A stretch of 64,000 nucleotides of DNA, taken from positions 16,176,138 to 16,240,137 of the forward strand of contig CM068544.1 of assembly GCA_035048495.1 (NCBI GenBank), given 5' to 3'. Below, in pieces: positions 10,954 through 21,890 of the stretch. A model generated the notes under the pieces. It was given only the letters and a program-made list of their open reading frames with translations, ran no database searches and was not told the origin of the DNA. Position 1 is the stretch's first letter; every line of letters starts with the position of its first letter. Both the position numbers and the translations under genes were made by a program. The DNA is from Euptelea pleiosperma (taxonomy: Eukaryota > Streptophyta > Magnoliopsida > Ranunculales > Eupteleaceae).

Positions 10954-11001
10954 GGCAATTACTCGTTGCCCCTCCGTTTTCTCTTATCTTGCCCCCTTTA
11001 A
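10954..11001. repeat. Left terminal inverted repeat of the MULE
   Basis: Roughly 48 bases pairing imperfectly with 19509-19556; shared blocks include CTCGTTGCCCC and TTTCTCTTATCT. The deletion derivative retains a diverged version of the block at its right end. Confidence 0.8.
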
Positions 11002-11156
11002 ACAATAAATAAAAAGACTATTGTGTCCCAACATTTTTTCTTATCACCCCCCATGAAAAAACTAAAACTACCATCTTTGCCCTTTCGTTTTTCCCCCATT
11101 TCTCAATCCCCTATTCATCCCTTTTGTTATTAGAAAGAAGATACGGTGGTTTTCCA

Positions 11157-11395
11157 CCGAAACAAACTCGTGGTTCCTCGCGTTCTACTTCAGCAATCTT
11201 TCACCGAAACAAATTTGTGGTTTCTTCGGTTCTATTTTGGCAATCTCCTACCAAAACAAACCAAACTTGTGGTTTCTTTGGATTTCGACAATCGCCTACC
11301 GAAATAAATGTGTGGTTTCTTTGGATCTATTTCGGCATTCTCCTACCGAAACAAACTCGTTTCTTTGGTTCTACTTCGGCAATCTCTTACCGAGA
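11157..11395. repeat. 47-bp tandem repeats upstream of the transposase
   Basis: The block CCTACCGAAACAAACTCG recurs at 11157, 11204, 11251, 11299, 11346 and 11390 (spacing 47, 47, 48, 47, 44), joined by TTCTACTTCGGCAATCTC. The array lies between the left terminal repeat and the predicted start codon, in the promoter or 5' leader. It shares the core CTACCG with the large array at 14772-15705. Confidence 0.85.
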
Positions 11396-11468
11396 CAAAC
11401 TCGGTATCAACCAAAAGAATCTAGGGTTGTTCTCTACACACATTTCTCAACTCCATGCAAAACAATCA

Positions 11469-14452
11469 ATGGAGGTATGTATTTTATTTAATTATTTGTG
11501 TAAATAAAGTTAAATGAATTTTTTAAGTAAAGCTATCGAATTTATGCATAAACTTTTGAACAAAGCAAAATAAGGTGTTATTGTTTCGGTACCCCAATTT
11601 GTGAGATAAACTGCCTAATGTATGAATAAATGCATAAACTAACTAGTTTCTACTCAATCCATTTGTTTTATGCATTGTAGGTTTTACTCCATCAATTTTT
11701 TTGCGTGTAATAAAAATTGTTATATTGTTTGTTTAATTAGGAACAAATCAGCTCTTTTAGCAACCCACAGTCTGTCGAAAATTTGGATTTGTCGGATTAC
11801 TTTACGACAAAGAATGTATGTTATTTATTGAATTAATTTTTACAAGTTTATTTCGTTATTTGTAATTATATAAAAAAAATTAGATATTAACGTATAGAAA
11901 TTTGAAATGTAGGTCTTCAACACTCGTCAAGAACTAATTGATTGGACTCGAGATGTTGGTAAAAAAAACTAGGACTATCGTTGTTATCAACAAGTCTAAT
12001 TCTGGTACTTGTTTTAAAAGACCTAGAATCACATTTGCTTGCGAGAGAGGTGGAAGTTATAGAGAAGTTAAAAAAGAGTGTGTGAAGGAAGTGCAATCTC
12101 GCAAAATGGGAACGAAAAGGTATGGCTGTCCATTTGCATTGAAGGGTATTAAGATGTCGTACGAGGATCAGTGGATTGTTGAAGTGGTTTGTGGTTTTCA
12201 TAATCATCCCCTTGCCGAAAATTATGAAGGACATTCATTTGCTGGTAGACTGAATGATGAAGAGAAATCAATACTGACAGATATGTCGAAGAGTGGTATA
12301 AAGCCTCGAGAGGTCTTAGTTGCATTAAAGGGAAGAGACAAGAACAACGTGTCTACGATGAGTACTATTTATAATTATCATTATCACATGAAAATTGCAA
12401 GAATGGCCGGCAAAACTCAGATTCAAGAGTAATTCAAGAATTTGTGTGCACTAAAATATATGGAATGTCATAGAAGTAACAGTGATAACGAGATTGTTGA
12501 TTTGTTTTGGGCTCATCCAGATTCGATAAAGTGTCTCAAGTACTTTAACACTGTGCTGCTCATGGACTGTACCTATAAGAAAAATAGGTATAAGATGCCA
12601 CTTTTGGAGATTGTCAGTGTTACTTCTACGAATATGACGTTTGCAATTGCTTTTGTTTACTTGGGAGCTGAAACAGAAGAGCATTACGTATGGGCGTTAC
12701 AATGCTTAGAGTTACTCCTCGATCCTGGTATGATTCCTTCGGTCATTGTGACGGATAAAGAGTTGGCTTTAATGAATACAGTGAAGAAGGTATTTCCTGG
12801 GACGCACAATTTTCTTTGTCGATTTCACATATCAAGAAATGTAGTAAAGTCATGTAAAAAAGCATTCTCTGATGGTAATGTGTGGAAAACATTCATTTCA
12901 ATGTGGAATGAATTAGTGTTATCCAGTATCGAAGAGGAGTACACAAATAGGCTACTTAATTTTGAAATGAAATTCCAAGCCTATAAAGCTTCGATTGATT
13001 ATGTGAAGAATAGTATGTTGGATAACTATAAAGAGTATTTTGTAGCAGCGTGGACCGATGAAATTGTTCACTTTGGAAATAATGCAACAAACAGAGCAGA
13101 GAGTGCACATAGTAATTAAGTTGAAGAAGCATCTTGGATCTTCACAGGGTAATTTCGATACATCTTGGACCATTGTGAATAATATGTTGTTGGTGCAGCA
13201 TGTGGATAAAACATCATCATTTGAGAGAAGCCTATTCATAGTGATGCATAAGTACAAAATGAATGAGTTTAATGAGTTGAGGGGATTCATTTCGAAGGCT
13301 GCACTTGATTTCATATTTGATGAGTTGAACCGAGCTGATTCTGTTGGTCCAAATGATAAAGTTGCTTGTGGATGTCGTCTTCGCCGCACACATGGATTAC
13401 CGTGTGCCCATGAGATTGCTGAATACAGGCGTGATGGGCAATCCATTCCATTATCATGCATCCATCCACATTGGAAGAAATTATCAGCTCAACCTTCAGT
13501 GACTCCAGTAGATGACATAGATTGTGTGCCAGATATTCAATTTTTTATGAAGCGATATGTGGAGGTTGCTCTAAGTTCAAAGTTAGATCTCTTACGAAAG
13601 CTCAATGAAGTATCTAATCCACCATAAACGTTGTTAGTAGAACCAGCAGTGAAAAAGAAGACTCGTGGTCGGCCAAGAACTGTAGAGGCAAAGAAACAAT
13701 TATTAGCCGAGAAATCAACAAAACGGGATCCATCAGGATTCGAGTATGTCCTTATGACAGAAGGCAAGCAATCCCAACTTATAGAAACACATCGGAAGAA
13801 ATTGGTTGTGAGCAAGCCCAGGCTGGTGCGCACTAAGAATACTACCTTTGACAATTTTGTAGAGGCGCTTCCCTCACAGATGGGTTCTTTCATTAATAGA
13901 ATCGAGGATGTTCATGGTGATGGACATTGTGGATATAGGGTGGTCATTCAATTTTTGTTTCGAAAAGAGGACAAATGGGAAATCGTTAGATGGGATTTAA
14001 CGGATGAGCTGACGTTGCACATGACAGATTACATAGAAATATTTGGTGATTTCCAATGATACAATGAGCTTTTACAAAGTCTGGATTGCTTTCAGTCACC
14101 TGTAATAGAGACAGCAAAATGGATGTCGATGCCAGATATGGGTTTTGTTATAGCATCTCGCTACAACATTCATGTGATTTTCTTATCGTGGCAAGAGTCA
14201 ATTACTTTATTACCATTGAGATCATCACCAATGTTTGATTCACCGGATGAACTAGTAATTGGTTATGTTAACACCGACCATTTTGTAAGGCTTGAGATGA
14301 CTCCTGGATGCCAATCCTACCCATTCATACTTTGTGGGAAGTATTTCGCAAGTCTATTGCTGCAAGATGGTGAATCCTTTATCATGAGAGGCTACAACAC
14401 TACAGAGATATGGTTCCTCTTCTCACTGCAAATGGAGAAGAACTTCCAGTGA
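11469..14452 (+). pseudogene. MULE transposase with SWIM finger and C-terminal OTU domain (decayed)
   Basis: Proposed exons: ATG-GAG at 11469-11474, 11741-11815 (EQISSFSNPQSVENLDLSDY...) and 11913-14452, with GT/AG borders and matching phase. Exon 3 opens FNTRQELIDW, a FAR1-like N-terminal zinc-binding region (CPFALKG...CGFHNHPL). The MULE DDE core follows: Asp in LLMDCTYK near 12565, Asp in VIVTDKE near 12747, CRFH near 12816, Glu in NRAESAH near 13098. Then a SWIM finger (CGCRLRRTHGLPCAH, about 13369-13413), an RGRP basic stretch, and an OTU cysteine-protease-like fold with DGHCGYR (about 13918) and a downstream His in NTDHFVRLEM. Damage: frameshifts in the A-run near 11965 and near 13110, and in-frame stops at 12430 (TAA), 13625 (TAA) and 14057 (TGA). 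Confidence 0.9.
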
Positions 14453-14771
14453 ATTTGGATAGTGACTGAGATATGCCTACGAGCCATAGTTTTTTTGGGC
14501 CTGCGTGAACATAGTTGGGAATACAACTTACTTGTACATTTGTTGAAATTGCCATACACTGAAAATCACAAGTTACCACCTTATACATAGTTTGTGTAGA
14601 AGACAATTTATTTGGATATCATTTGTGATGGATATAGAAAATCAGGCAAAAAAAAATATTGGCAAAAAAAAATCAAATGGGCTTGTTTAGTACCCCAAAC
14701 GGTACTGAACCACCGATCTTCAATAGCATATTTCGGTACCCTCCTACCGCTCCCCAATGCATTTGTTCCAA
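14453..14771. other. 3' flank of the transposase gene
   Basis: No gene. The last 80 bases already carry degenerate copies of the array motif (CCAAACGGTACTGAACC, TTCGGTACCCTCCTACCG), so the repeat grades in from about 14690. Confidence 0.5.
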
Positions 14772-15705
14772 CCCTGTCCTACTGTTTGAACCTACCTAGG
14801 CTGGTAGGTGCAAACGGTAGCCTCTTACTGTTTCACTTGTTCAAATATCGGTAGGTACCTACCATTTTATTGTAAGTAGAGGCGACCCTGTCCTACCGTT
14901 TGAACCTACCCAGGCTTGTAGGTTCAAACGGTAGCCTCTTGCCATTTTCATTGTTCATATATCGGTAGATACCTACTGTTTTATTGAACATGGACCCGAC
15001 CCTTTCCTACCGTTTGAACCTACCCAAGCTTGTAGGTGCAAACGGTAGCCTCTTACTGTTTTCATTGTTCATATATCGGTAGATACCTACCGTTTTATTG
15101 AACATGGACCTGACCCGGTCCTACCGTTTGAAATTACACAGCCTGGTAGGTGCAAACGGTAGCTTCTTATCGTTTTCATTATTCATATATCGGTAGATAC
15201 CTACCGTTTTATTGAACATGGACCCGACCCTGCCCTACCATTTGAAATTACACAGCTTGGTAGGTGAAAATGGTAGGCTCTTACCATATCCATTGTTCAC
15301 ATATCGGTAGATACCTACCGTTTTATTGAACATGGACCCGACCCTATCCTACCGTTTGAAATTACACAGCCTGGTAGGTACAAACGGTAGCTTCTTACCG
15401 TTTTCATTGTTCATATATCGGTAGATACCTACCGTTTTATTGAACATGGACAGGACTCTGTCCTACCATTTGAAATTACATAGCTTGGTAGGTGCAAACG
15501 GTATCCTCTTACTGTATCCTATTGTACAAATATCGGTAGGTACCTACCTTTTCAATGAAAAAAGACACGACCCTGTCCTACCGTTTGAACCTACCCAAGC
15601 TTGTAGGTGCAAACGGTAGCCTCTTACCGTATCTCTTGTACAAATATAGGTAGGTACCTACCGTTTTAGTGAAAAAAGACACAACCCTGTCCTACCGTTT
15701 GAAGT
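14772..15705. repeat. 114-bp tandem array, about 8 copies, each with two palindromes
   Basis: The marker CCCTGTCCTACCGTTTGAA recurs near 14772, 14885, 15000, 15114, 15228, 15342, 15456, 15571 and 15685 (steps of 113-116 bases). Each monomer contains an inverted repeat, CTACCGTTTGAACCTAC facing GTAGGTTCAAACGGTAG across about ten bases, and a second palindrome around CGGTAGGTACCTACCG. The copy near 14893 has perfect 17-base arms. The array lies exactly between the 3' ends of two convergent genes of the MULE. Confidence 0.93.
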
Positions 15706-15928
15706 AAAAAACATAATTTTTTTTTCATTTGAGGTCAAAGCCTCAACCCAACTATTTGAGGTCAAAAACACAAGTAGATCCAACCATGCCAACCATTACT
15801 AAACAAGTCCAAACCTATGAACAACGATAGGTTTAGATAGATGAAAAATACATAAAATGTACAATCATAAAATTAAAGCCAAAGTATTTACAGTCTCGGA
15901 CAATTTTTTCTCAAAAATCAACAAACGC

Positions 15929-18039
15929 CTATTTCATTTTAGCTATTTTCTTCTTAGCTACTTTCTTAGCCTTTCCTCGTAAAGCAGGCTGTGCTGAACT
16001 TCCAGGAACTTGACATGAAGCTTGAGGGACTGATCTGGGATTATTGGCACTCGGACTTCCGAAGCATAGATAGGCTTTGATTTGTTTAATTTTATCCAAG
16101 AGGGATGCCGCACCAGCACTTTCACCTTCCTCTAGACTCCGATCGCATAACTCGATCGCCAAGTCTACATTCCGTCTCTGTTTCACAAAAAACAAAGGTG
16201 TTAGATAATAAAATTACATTAAACAATGCATCCTACAATATTAAACAATACATCAATTACCAAGTCGCCTTCTAAAGTAGTCGGGGGGGGCAGTCAGGGT
16301 GATTTCTTGGGCACGCGAGCCATACCATGTTCTTTTTGTAGGGTTCTGGACCCATTTGTGCGTAAGTTTGTCATACCATGAAAGCTATTCACTGACACAA
16401 TCCCATGAATGAATAACAATACGTCCCCGTTGTTGTGGAGTCAGAACATGATTGTACCACGTACTCTAGTAGTGGTCTAAAACCTCATACACAACCTTGT
16501 AGGCCTGACTGCTTGGACTTCTTTTTGACACAACGGGAGGAATAGGTGCATGAGGGATAGTCTGTACATATCCTAATTGTCGAAGAACCCTATTAGGATG
16601 ATAGGGTTCAACAATGTGATAGACCCTCAAGCAGCCAATGTAGAAAGCAATTTCATGCATCGGACGTTGCTCCCTCGATCCTCGGTATGGGTCCCATATA
16701 ACCTACAAATAGTTCAAGAACTTGATCATATAGTTATGGAACAACGTAATTCATAAAAAAATAAATCATAACTTACTGCTTGTGGAGTTAAAGTGTCCAA
16801 TGTTTCTCTCCACACTTGCAAATTTGAATCTGTGTCTCCTTGCTGTGGAGTTGGTTTCTACCGCTTCATCCATGCTGACTTTGAAGGTACGCCAAATTTG
16901 GATTAGGTCTCATGATAGTGAAATGCTCGTATATCCATGCCTGCACCACAATAGTTATTAGTACATAAATTTAAACAATGTGAATTGAACTAACTTTAAC
17001 AGAAATGTATACCTCTAATAAGGGCATAAATCCAGCAATCTGCTTGACACTAGACCGCGATGCTAATCCAAGTTGACGATATAAATAGGCCAGTGCTGCT
17101 GCCCCCCATGCATAATTACGTATCTCATCAACATTTAACAACGACTGGAGGTACATCACAGGGACTTTGGACCCAGACTTGTCAACAAATAAAACACATC
17201 CAATTAGATATAGAATATAACCTTTAACAGTACAATCAATGGCCATATCATCATCTTCAGGACCTTTCCCACTTAGATTAGATCTGAGCCACTCCATCTT
17301 CACATAAATACAATTATTTTTATCCATTTCATCCCTACATTTCTACTCATCTACTCCCAAACTCGAAACTAGCAACTCAACTGCCTCATCTTCTGTGAGC
17401 CGAGTTGAGCCTGAGACCGATCTCCCCTCAATCGGTAACCCTGCGATCTGACTCACGTCGTCGAGGGTTATAGTAAGCTCTCCAAAGGGAAGGTGAAATG
17501 TGTTTTGTCTTTGGGTACCATCTTCTACAAATGCTGACACCAAAGATTTGTTTAGAACTTTGTATGAGTGGACCAATGAGAGCAAACCCGAACTCTCAAC
17601 CTTACGCCTAAACCTGATGTCTTCATTATCTACATTCCATGATGCTATCTTTGTCCCATGATATAGACATCTGAGGACACCCCGATCCTACAAATAATAA
17701 TATACAGTTCAAAAGATAAGACTTCGATCATTGTAAAAGAATTTTCATATATACTTGTCCCTCCCAAATTTCAAAAGCAACGTGGTTTTTGAAATGGGAA
17801 AGTAATCCGATATCTTCAGGACCGCCTGGAAATCCAGTGGTAGATCCTGAGGCATCAGCAGCCTGTGTAGACTGAATAGGCTCTACACCTGACAAATCTT
17901 CTTCAACTACGCCGACAACCTCAGATTCAACGATACGAGGAACATTTTGACTTGTTCTTCCACGTTTCCTCCTATAAGATGCAGTAATAATCTGACGTGC
18001 AAGTCGAGTAGAAGTCAAAGTTGAGCGAGCTTTACCCAT
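15929..18039 (-). pseudogene. Plant Mobile Domain (MAIN/MAIL-like) gene, decayed
   Basis: Minus-strand gene with proposed exons 18039-17755, 17687-17013, 16940-16777, 16702-16261 and 16177-15929. The first three junctions are phase-consistent GT/AG introns; the last is not, suggesting another small lesion. Exon 1 starts MGKARSTL. Exon 2 holds the domain signature: LYHGTKIASWN, FRRKVESSGLLSL, FHLPFGELTITLDDVSQIAG, then a Trp-rich helix region with NYAWGAAALAYLYRQLG. Exon 3 opens AWIYEHF, exon 4 VIWDPYRG with a WYN segment; the C-terminus is lysine-rich. It has in-frame TAG codons at 17343, near 16860, at 16466 and near 16390, plus a frameshift in exon 3. Cellular family members act in genome stability and silencing; here it is transposon cargo. 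Confidence 0.87.
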
Positions 18040-19508
18040 TACTGCAACCAAATAAATGCCTGGAAAGTAATATTGTTCATAGGAAATACAGTAACCAGTC
18101 AAGCAAAATCTTTAAAAAATTTATTTTCACTATGAACCCATTTGAAATACCTAAACATGAATGTTTTATGTTGATAAAACTTTAAAAATGTTGAGACGTT
18201 CTATACGATTATAAGAAAATCAATACAAGACTACAAATAAGTAGTGAATAAATGTCAAAAATCTGAAACTAAATGAACGGGCAACAGTCGTTGGATGTGA
18301 AGTTTAAAAGCTCAATTGAAAATGAAATAGAGTAGAAGAAAACCAACTTGGATCTTTTTTGTTTTTTAGGCAAATGAGGATGATTTTTTTTTTTATAAGT
18401 ATACAGATACAGCTATGTACACACATATATCACTAAATTAAATATAAATTAAGCTTACTTGTAAAGTCTAACACTTTAACAAAAATGTTAACCAAGTATA
18501 TAATTATAAAATACTATAATATGCTCTTAGCCTTTTTTTTGTACATAGGCAATGACATCCTTTGTGATTCCCTTCTTTCTATTTCTTTATATCACAAAAA
18601 TTCTTTATTTTTATATTATAAAAAGAGTTGCAGTAAATCTTAGACCTTTAGGTAATTTACAATTGTTTTTAAGTAGAGTTTGGTTTTAAATAGGAACTCC
18701 TATGTCCTCTTTCTATAAACCTTCTTTAATTTTTCAGCAAATAATTTATTTTCGTCACAGATTTGATCCAAGTATAAGTTACTAAGGGGTGCTATCCAAT
18801 ACATCTATTTAAACATATGCAATTGCCCTCTTCTTGAATGGAACAGAATTTGAGCTTTATTTTAGAGAAGAATGATTCTTCGGCATGTCTGGAAATGGTT
18901 TCTTGAGAATGGTGCAATGCTTATGTGCATGGTGCAATGCTGTGCTTATGCAAAACGTGATGCTTCATATTTAATTTGTACAAAGCTAATCAACCTATTT
19001 GGTAGACTTAATATTTTCTTCAGTGTTTCCATATTGGTTTATCCTACATCACTCTCCATTAATCAACCATAGCTTTTAGTGCCCTTCCCACCTCTCAATA
19101 TGTCTCATAGACAAAATAACAAACAATTGTTATTCAGCAAGGCGTTTGCTTTCTGTAAAACACGCAACTAAGACTTGAAACTGAAGATACAGACGATGAT
19201 AAAGATAGAAATCAAAACTAAGAAGAGATAAATACCCACTATTCCATGAACTCATTTTGAAGGGCGTCGAAGTTCCACAATGCGCTTTCGGTGAGGAGGC
19301 GTCGAAAGTAACGTAACTAAGAGAGCTACAAACCAAATCGTCTTTCGGTGGGAGCTTAGGGCGCAAGGAAGAGAGATTTATAGTGAAGAGGGTAAACCTA
19401 GGTTTTACCCTTTTCGTTTTTTACAGCGGGGAGATTCGAGATTTCAACAGGGTGGATGGGCAATTAGAGAAACACGATAATGGGGGGGGGGGGGGGGAGA
19501 GAGATTTG
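18040..19508. other. MULE right arm upstream of the Plant Mobile Domain gene
   Basis: AT-rich sequence that should hold the promoter and leader of the minus-strand gene. No conserved frame was recognised; a 78-codon minus frame at 19130-19366 has no domain. About 19380-19460 is the subterminal segment shared with the deletion derivative. Confidence 0.5.
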
Positions 19509-19520
19509 AGAAGGGGGGGG
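19480..19520. repeat. Guanine homopolymer runs
   Basis: A run of about 17 G at roughly 19483-19499 and one of 8 G near 19513, inside the right MULE subterminal region. Length is unreliable in most assemblies. Confidence 0.7.
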
Positions 19521-19556
19521 AGATAAGAGAAAGTAGCGGGGCAACGAGAATTCCCC
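19509..19556. repeat. Right terminal inverted repeat of the MULE
   Basis: Reverse complement begins GGGGAATTCTCGTTGCCCC and matches the left end imperfectly over about 48 bases. Confidence 0.8.
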
Positions 19557-19565
19557 TTTTACAAA
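19557..19565. repeat. Right 9-bp target-site duplication of the MULE
   Basis: TTTTACAAA, an exact copy of 10945-10953. Confidence 0.93.
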
Positions 19566-19759
19566 CTGTGTATTTGTAGACCACAAGGATATTTTAATAA
19601 AATAAAATATTTATTAAAAAAAATATCTAACTTCCATTCAAATCTTGGCACTTGATCTTTACAAAGTAGCAATGCATTCCATCTCTCCATGACCGCCATC
19701 CGTGATAGGGCTGTCAATGTGTTCCTGTATTAATTTGTCTTGACTCTTGGGTAATGTTA

Positions 19760-20386
19760 TGATGTAGAACACACATCAGAAGAATTCATGGAGCGTTTAG
19801 ACCGTCAAAAGTCCAAATGGTGCTAAAAGGACGTAACGGACATTAACGCTAAAGAAACACTAAAAAGGACGTAATAGGTATTAACGTTATTATTTTTAGT
19901 GTCGGAATTGCGCAGGGCCAAACTTCTTTGAAATAAAATGACGAGATCTTCGAGAGTCATAAGCTTTGCTTATGTTGTACACCCAATTTTGACCAAATTT
20001 CATCGTTTAGGTCAAAACGGTATTTTGACTATTTTTGAAATTTTTGGAGAATTTTATTTTGGCAATAACTTGAGTCGTGGAACTCAGAATCACTCCCCGT
20101 CGATTTTGACGTGTTTCTAAGATCTATGACTATCCATTCTAGTCTTAGTAGGAATTTCTATTTTTTTTCTTATTTTAGCAGTTTTAAACTTTTAGCAAGT
20201 TTCTAAGTCTCTTTACTGATTTGCCCTATTTAAGAGGGTTGTAGTTGGACGAAAGAATCAATCAAGTTATTGTTTAAGTCTTCTTTTACTATTTTCTTGT
20301 GGATTCAAGGTTTGTTTCCGATTGAAGACACTGTTCTTCTTCCAAGTTCACTTTCGTGATTAACTTCACGCTTCCGCTATACGTCA
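19760..20386 (+). mobile_element. Probable solo LTR
   Basis: A 627-base segment from TGATGTAGAAC to TATACGTCA, with TGTTA before and GGTTA after (four of five bases match). It contains a TATA-like CCCTATTTAAGAGGG near 20225 followed by a U5-like T-rich segment. No primer site or polypurine tract adjoins it. Boundaries are tentative. Confidence 0.5.
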
Positions 20387-20561
20387 GGTTACGAGTACCA
20401 TGATATGCCAATTTTCTACTCATTACTCGTTTCTAATACCCGATTACCCGATTTACCAAATCTATTTGTTCTGTGTCTATCTTTCAGATCCAACCAATAA
20501 TCGGGTCACGTTTTGGTATACTGGTACTCGATCCATTGACACCCTTAATCCGCAGTGATCC

Positions 20562-20637
20562 TGCCATTTCTATGTTATTATTTGACTTCTCAAGTCATGT
20601 GCCATTTCTATGTTATTATTTGACTTCTCAAGTCATG
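20562..20637. repeat. Two tandem 38-bp copies
   Basis: TGCCATTTCTATGTTATTAT through CAAGTCATG is directly repeated with no mismatch seen, indicating a recent slippage or repair duplication. Confidence 0.9.
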
Positions 20638-21770
20638 TACTTGGTCTGCTATGGGCTCAACTTGGTAATGGCACCCTCAACCAAATAGCTTATCATCCAT
20701 GCATACGTCTAAAGCACCTAGATGTTTGGAGAGCGAAACATGGAACAACCGATAAAAATCAAATAAAACATTAACAAAATTTGGAATGAGAATGAACTGT
20801 GAAACATGAGCTTTAAATACATTGTTCAATCACTTGGGTTGACAAGAAACTATTAACTTTGGCATCTTTGGATGGTGAATTTGTCTTTCGACAGATCCCA
20901 AACAACGAATGAGATTAAGGATCATTGTTTGGGATCTTTACAAAAAATGTAGTGGTCACTTGACAACTCATGTGCACCGGATTATGCCATTTATATTTCT
21001 TCCAGAAATGGAGATACATTACCCCAACATCCCCTCTGCATTTATTTACCAATGATCACCCAGGTACCTGTATTAGGCCATAAGCATTGGTGAGGATAAC
21101 ATTCAGTACCTCTGTTGCGAGGAAGGATGCTTTTGGCCAGTGCCCTGACAAGGTTTCTCCAACTATCAAAGTCCTGGAAAGCGTGCTCGTGCCAAATGCA
21201 AGTACCTAGCCTCCAGGTACCCTGAGCAACAGTTGCTCAGGGGTACCCCTTGTACGACACATTACCAAAAGAAAGGTCCAACTCATGTAAAACCAATGTT
21301 AAACAACCTAGGCTTGAATTAGGGATGTTTAGGGGTACATGTTCAAAGAGGAACCCCTGGGCAAAGTGTCGCTAAAGTGTCTGGAACAAAGGCGGACTCT
21401 AAAGAGCAGTTCCTGACTGTTTAGAAATGCTATGTTGGGTCAATATTTTTGCTGCTGCTATCTGTATCTAGGCATTGAAAGTGCTGTGGCTCTTTCATAT
21501 TATTGACTAGAAAATTTTCATTTATACAAATATTAAACTTTGTTTGTGGATGAATATACAGAGAAAATTTCAGGTTACATCGACCTTATTAAGTACAATG
21601 TTTCATTCTAAAGCTCTATGGACAAGTAGGCATCTATCTTTACTAATTTGAGAGCTCTCGACATAAAAAATGGTATTATCAAAGAATGAATATCAGAAAC
21701 TTGGTCAAAGATCTGAAACATCTCGTCAGAAAGGGATCCCCAATAGTTTGTTGCAGAACTTCTGGCCAAC
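20638..21770. other. Region downstream of the RCC1 gene
   Basis: No coding evidence. The part nearest 21770 should hold the 3' untranslated region of the RCC1 gene (minus strand), but a poly(A) signal could not be fixed. A small inverted repeat (CCTGAGCAACAGTTGCTCAGG) lies near 21220. Confidence 0.45.
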
Positions 21771-21890
21771 TTATTTGTACTCAAGTATGGCACCTGTGTG
21801 ATTGAACCCACAAGATACTTGCAACACGTTCACATTCTTGCCAAGCTTCACCATTGTAGGTTCAAAGTAGTCGATATCGTTTCCATGTCC
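21771..21890 (-). CDS. RCC1 gene, last exon
   Basis: Starts GGA-CAT-GGA in phase 0 after TATACAG. Encodes [19 protein letters not shown] and [18 protein letters not shown], then TAA at 21773-21771. The upstream exon ends GGQL, so the join rebuilds the conserved GQLGHG. Confidence 0.95.
   Translation of the reverse strand, partial: GHGNDIDYFEPTMVKLGKNVNVLQVSCGFNHTGAILEYK

Larger units (their letters stand above)
10954..19556 (+). mobile_element. 8.6-kb MULE carrying transposase-OTU and Plant Mobile Domain genes
   Basis: Bounded by an exact 9-bp target duplication and by imperfect terminal inverted repeats. The left end begins GGCAATTACTCGTTGCCCC; the reverse complement of the right end begins GGGGAATTCTCGTTGCCCC, and both continue into TTTCTCTTATCT. 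Inside, in order: a 47-bp repeat array, a transposase with OTU tail (+), a 114-bp hairpin array, and a Plant Mobile Domain gene (-). Both genes carry disabling mutations, so this copy cannot move by itself. A second, internally deleted family member sits 360 bases to the left. Confidence 0.9.
9345..20386 (-). mobile_element. Host LTR region split by two MULEs (composite)
   Basis: The LTR that starts near 9345 is cut almost at once by the MULE derivative at about 9358-10595. Non-MULE sequence resumes at about 10596-10953, is cut again by the large MULE (10954-19556), and continues after 19566. The right end of this original element was not found. The nesting is inferred from the target duplication around the large MULE and from the MULE-like ends of the smaller one. 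Confidence 0.45.

Noticed and set aside
12451..13461. Minus-strand frames overlapping the transposase
   Set aside because: Shadows of the plus-strand transposase, which has clear DDE and SWIM motifs.
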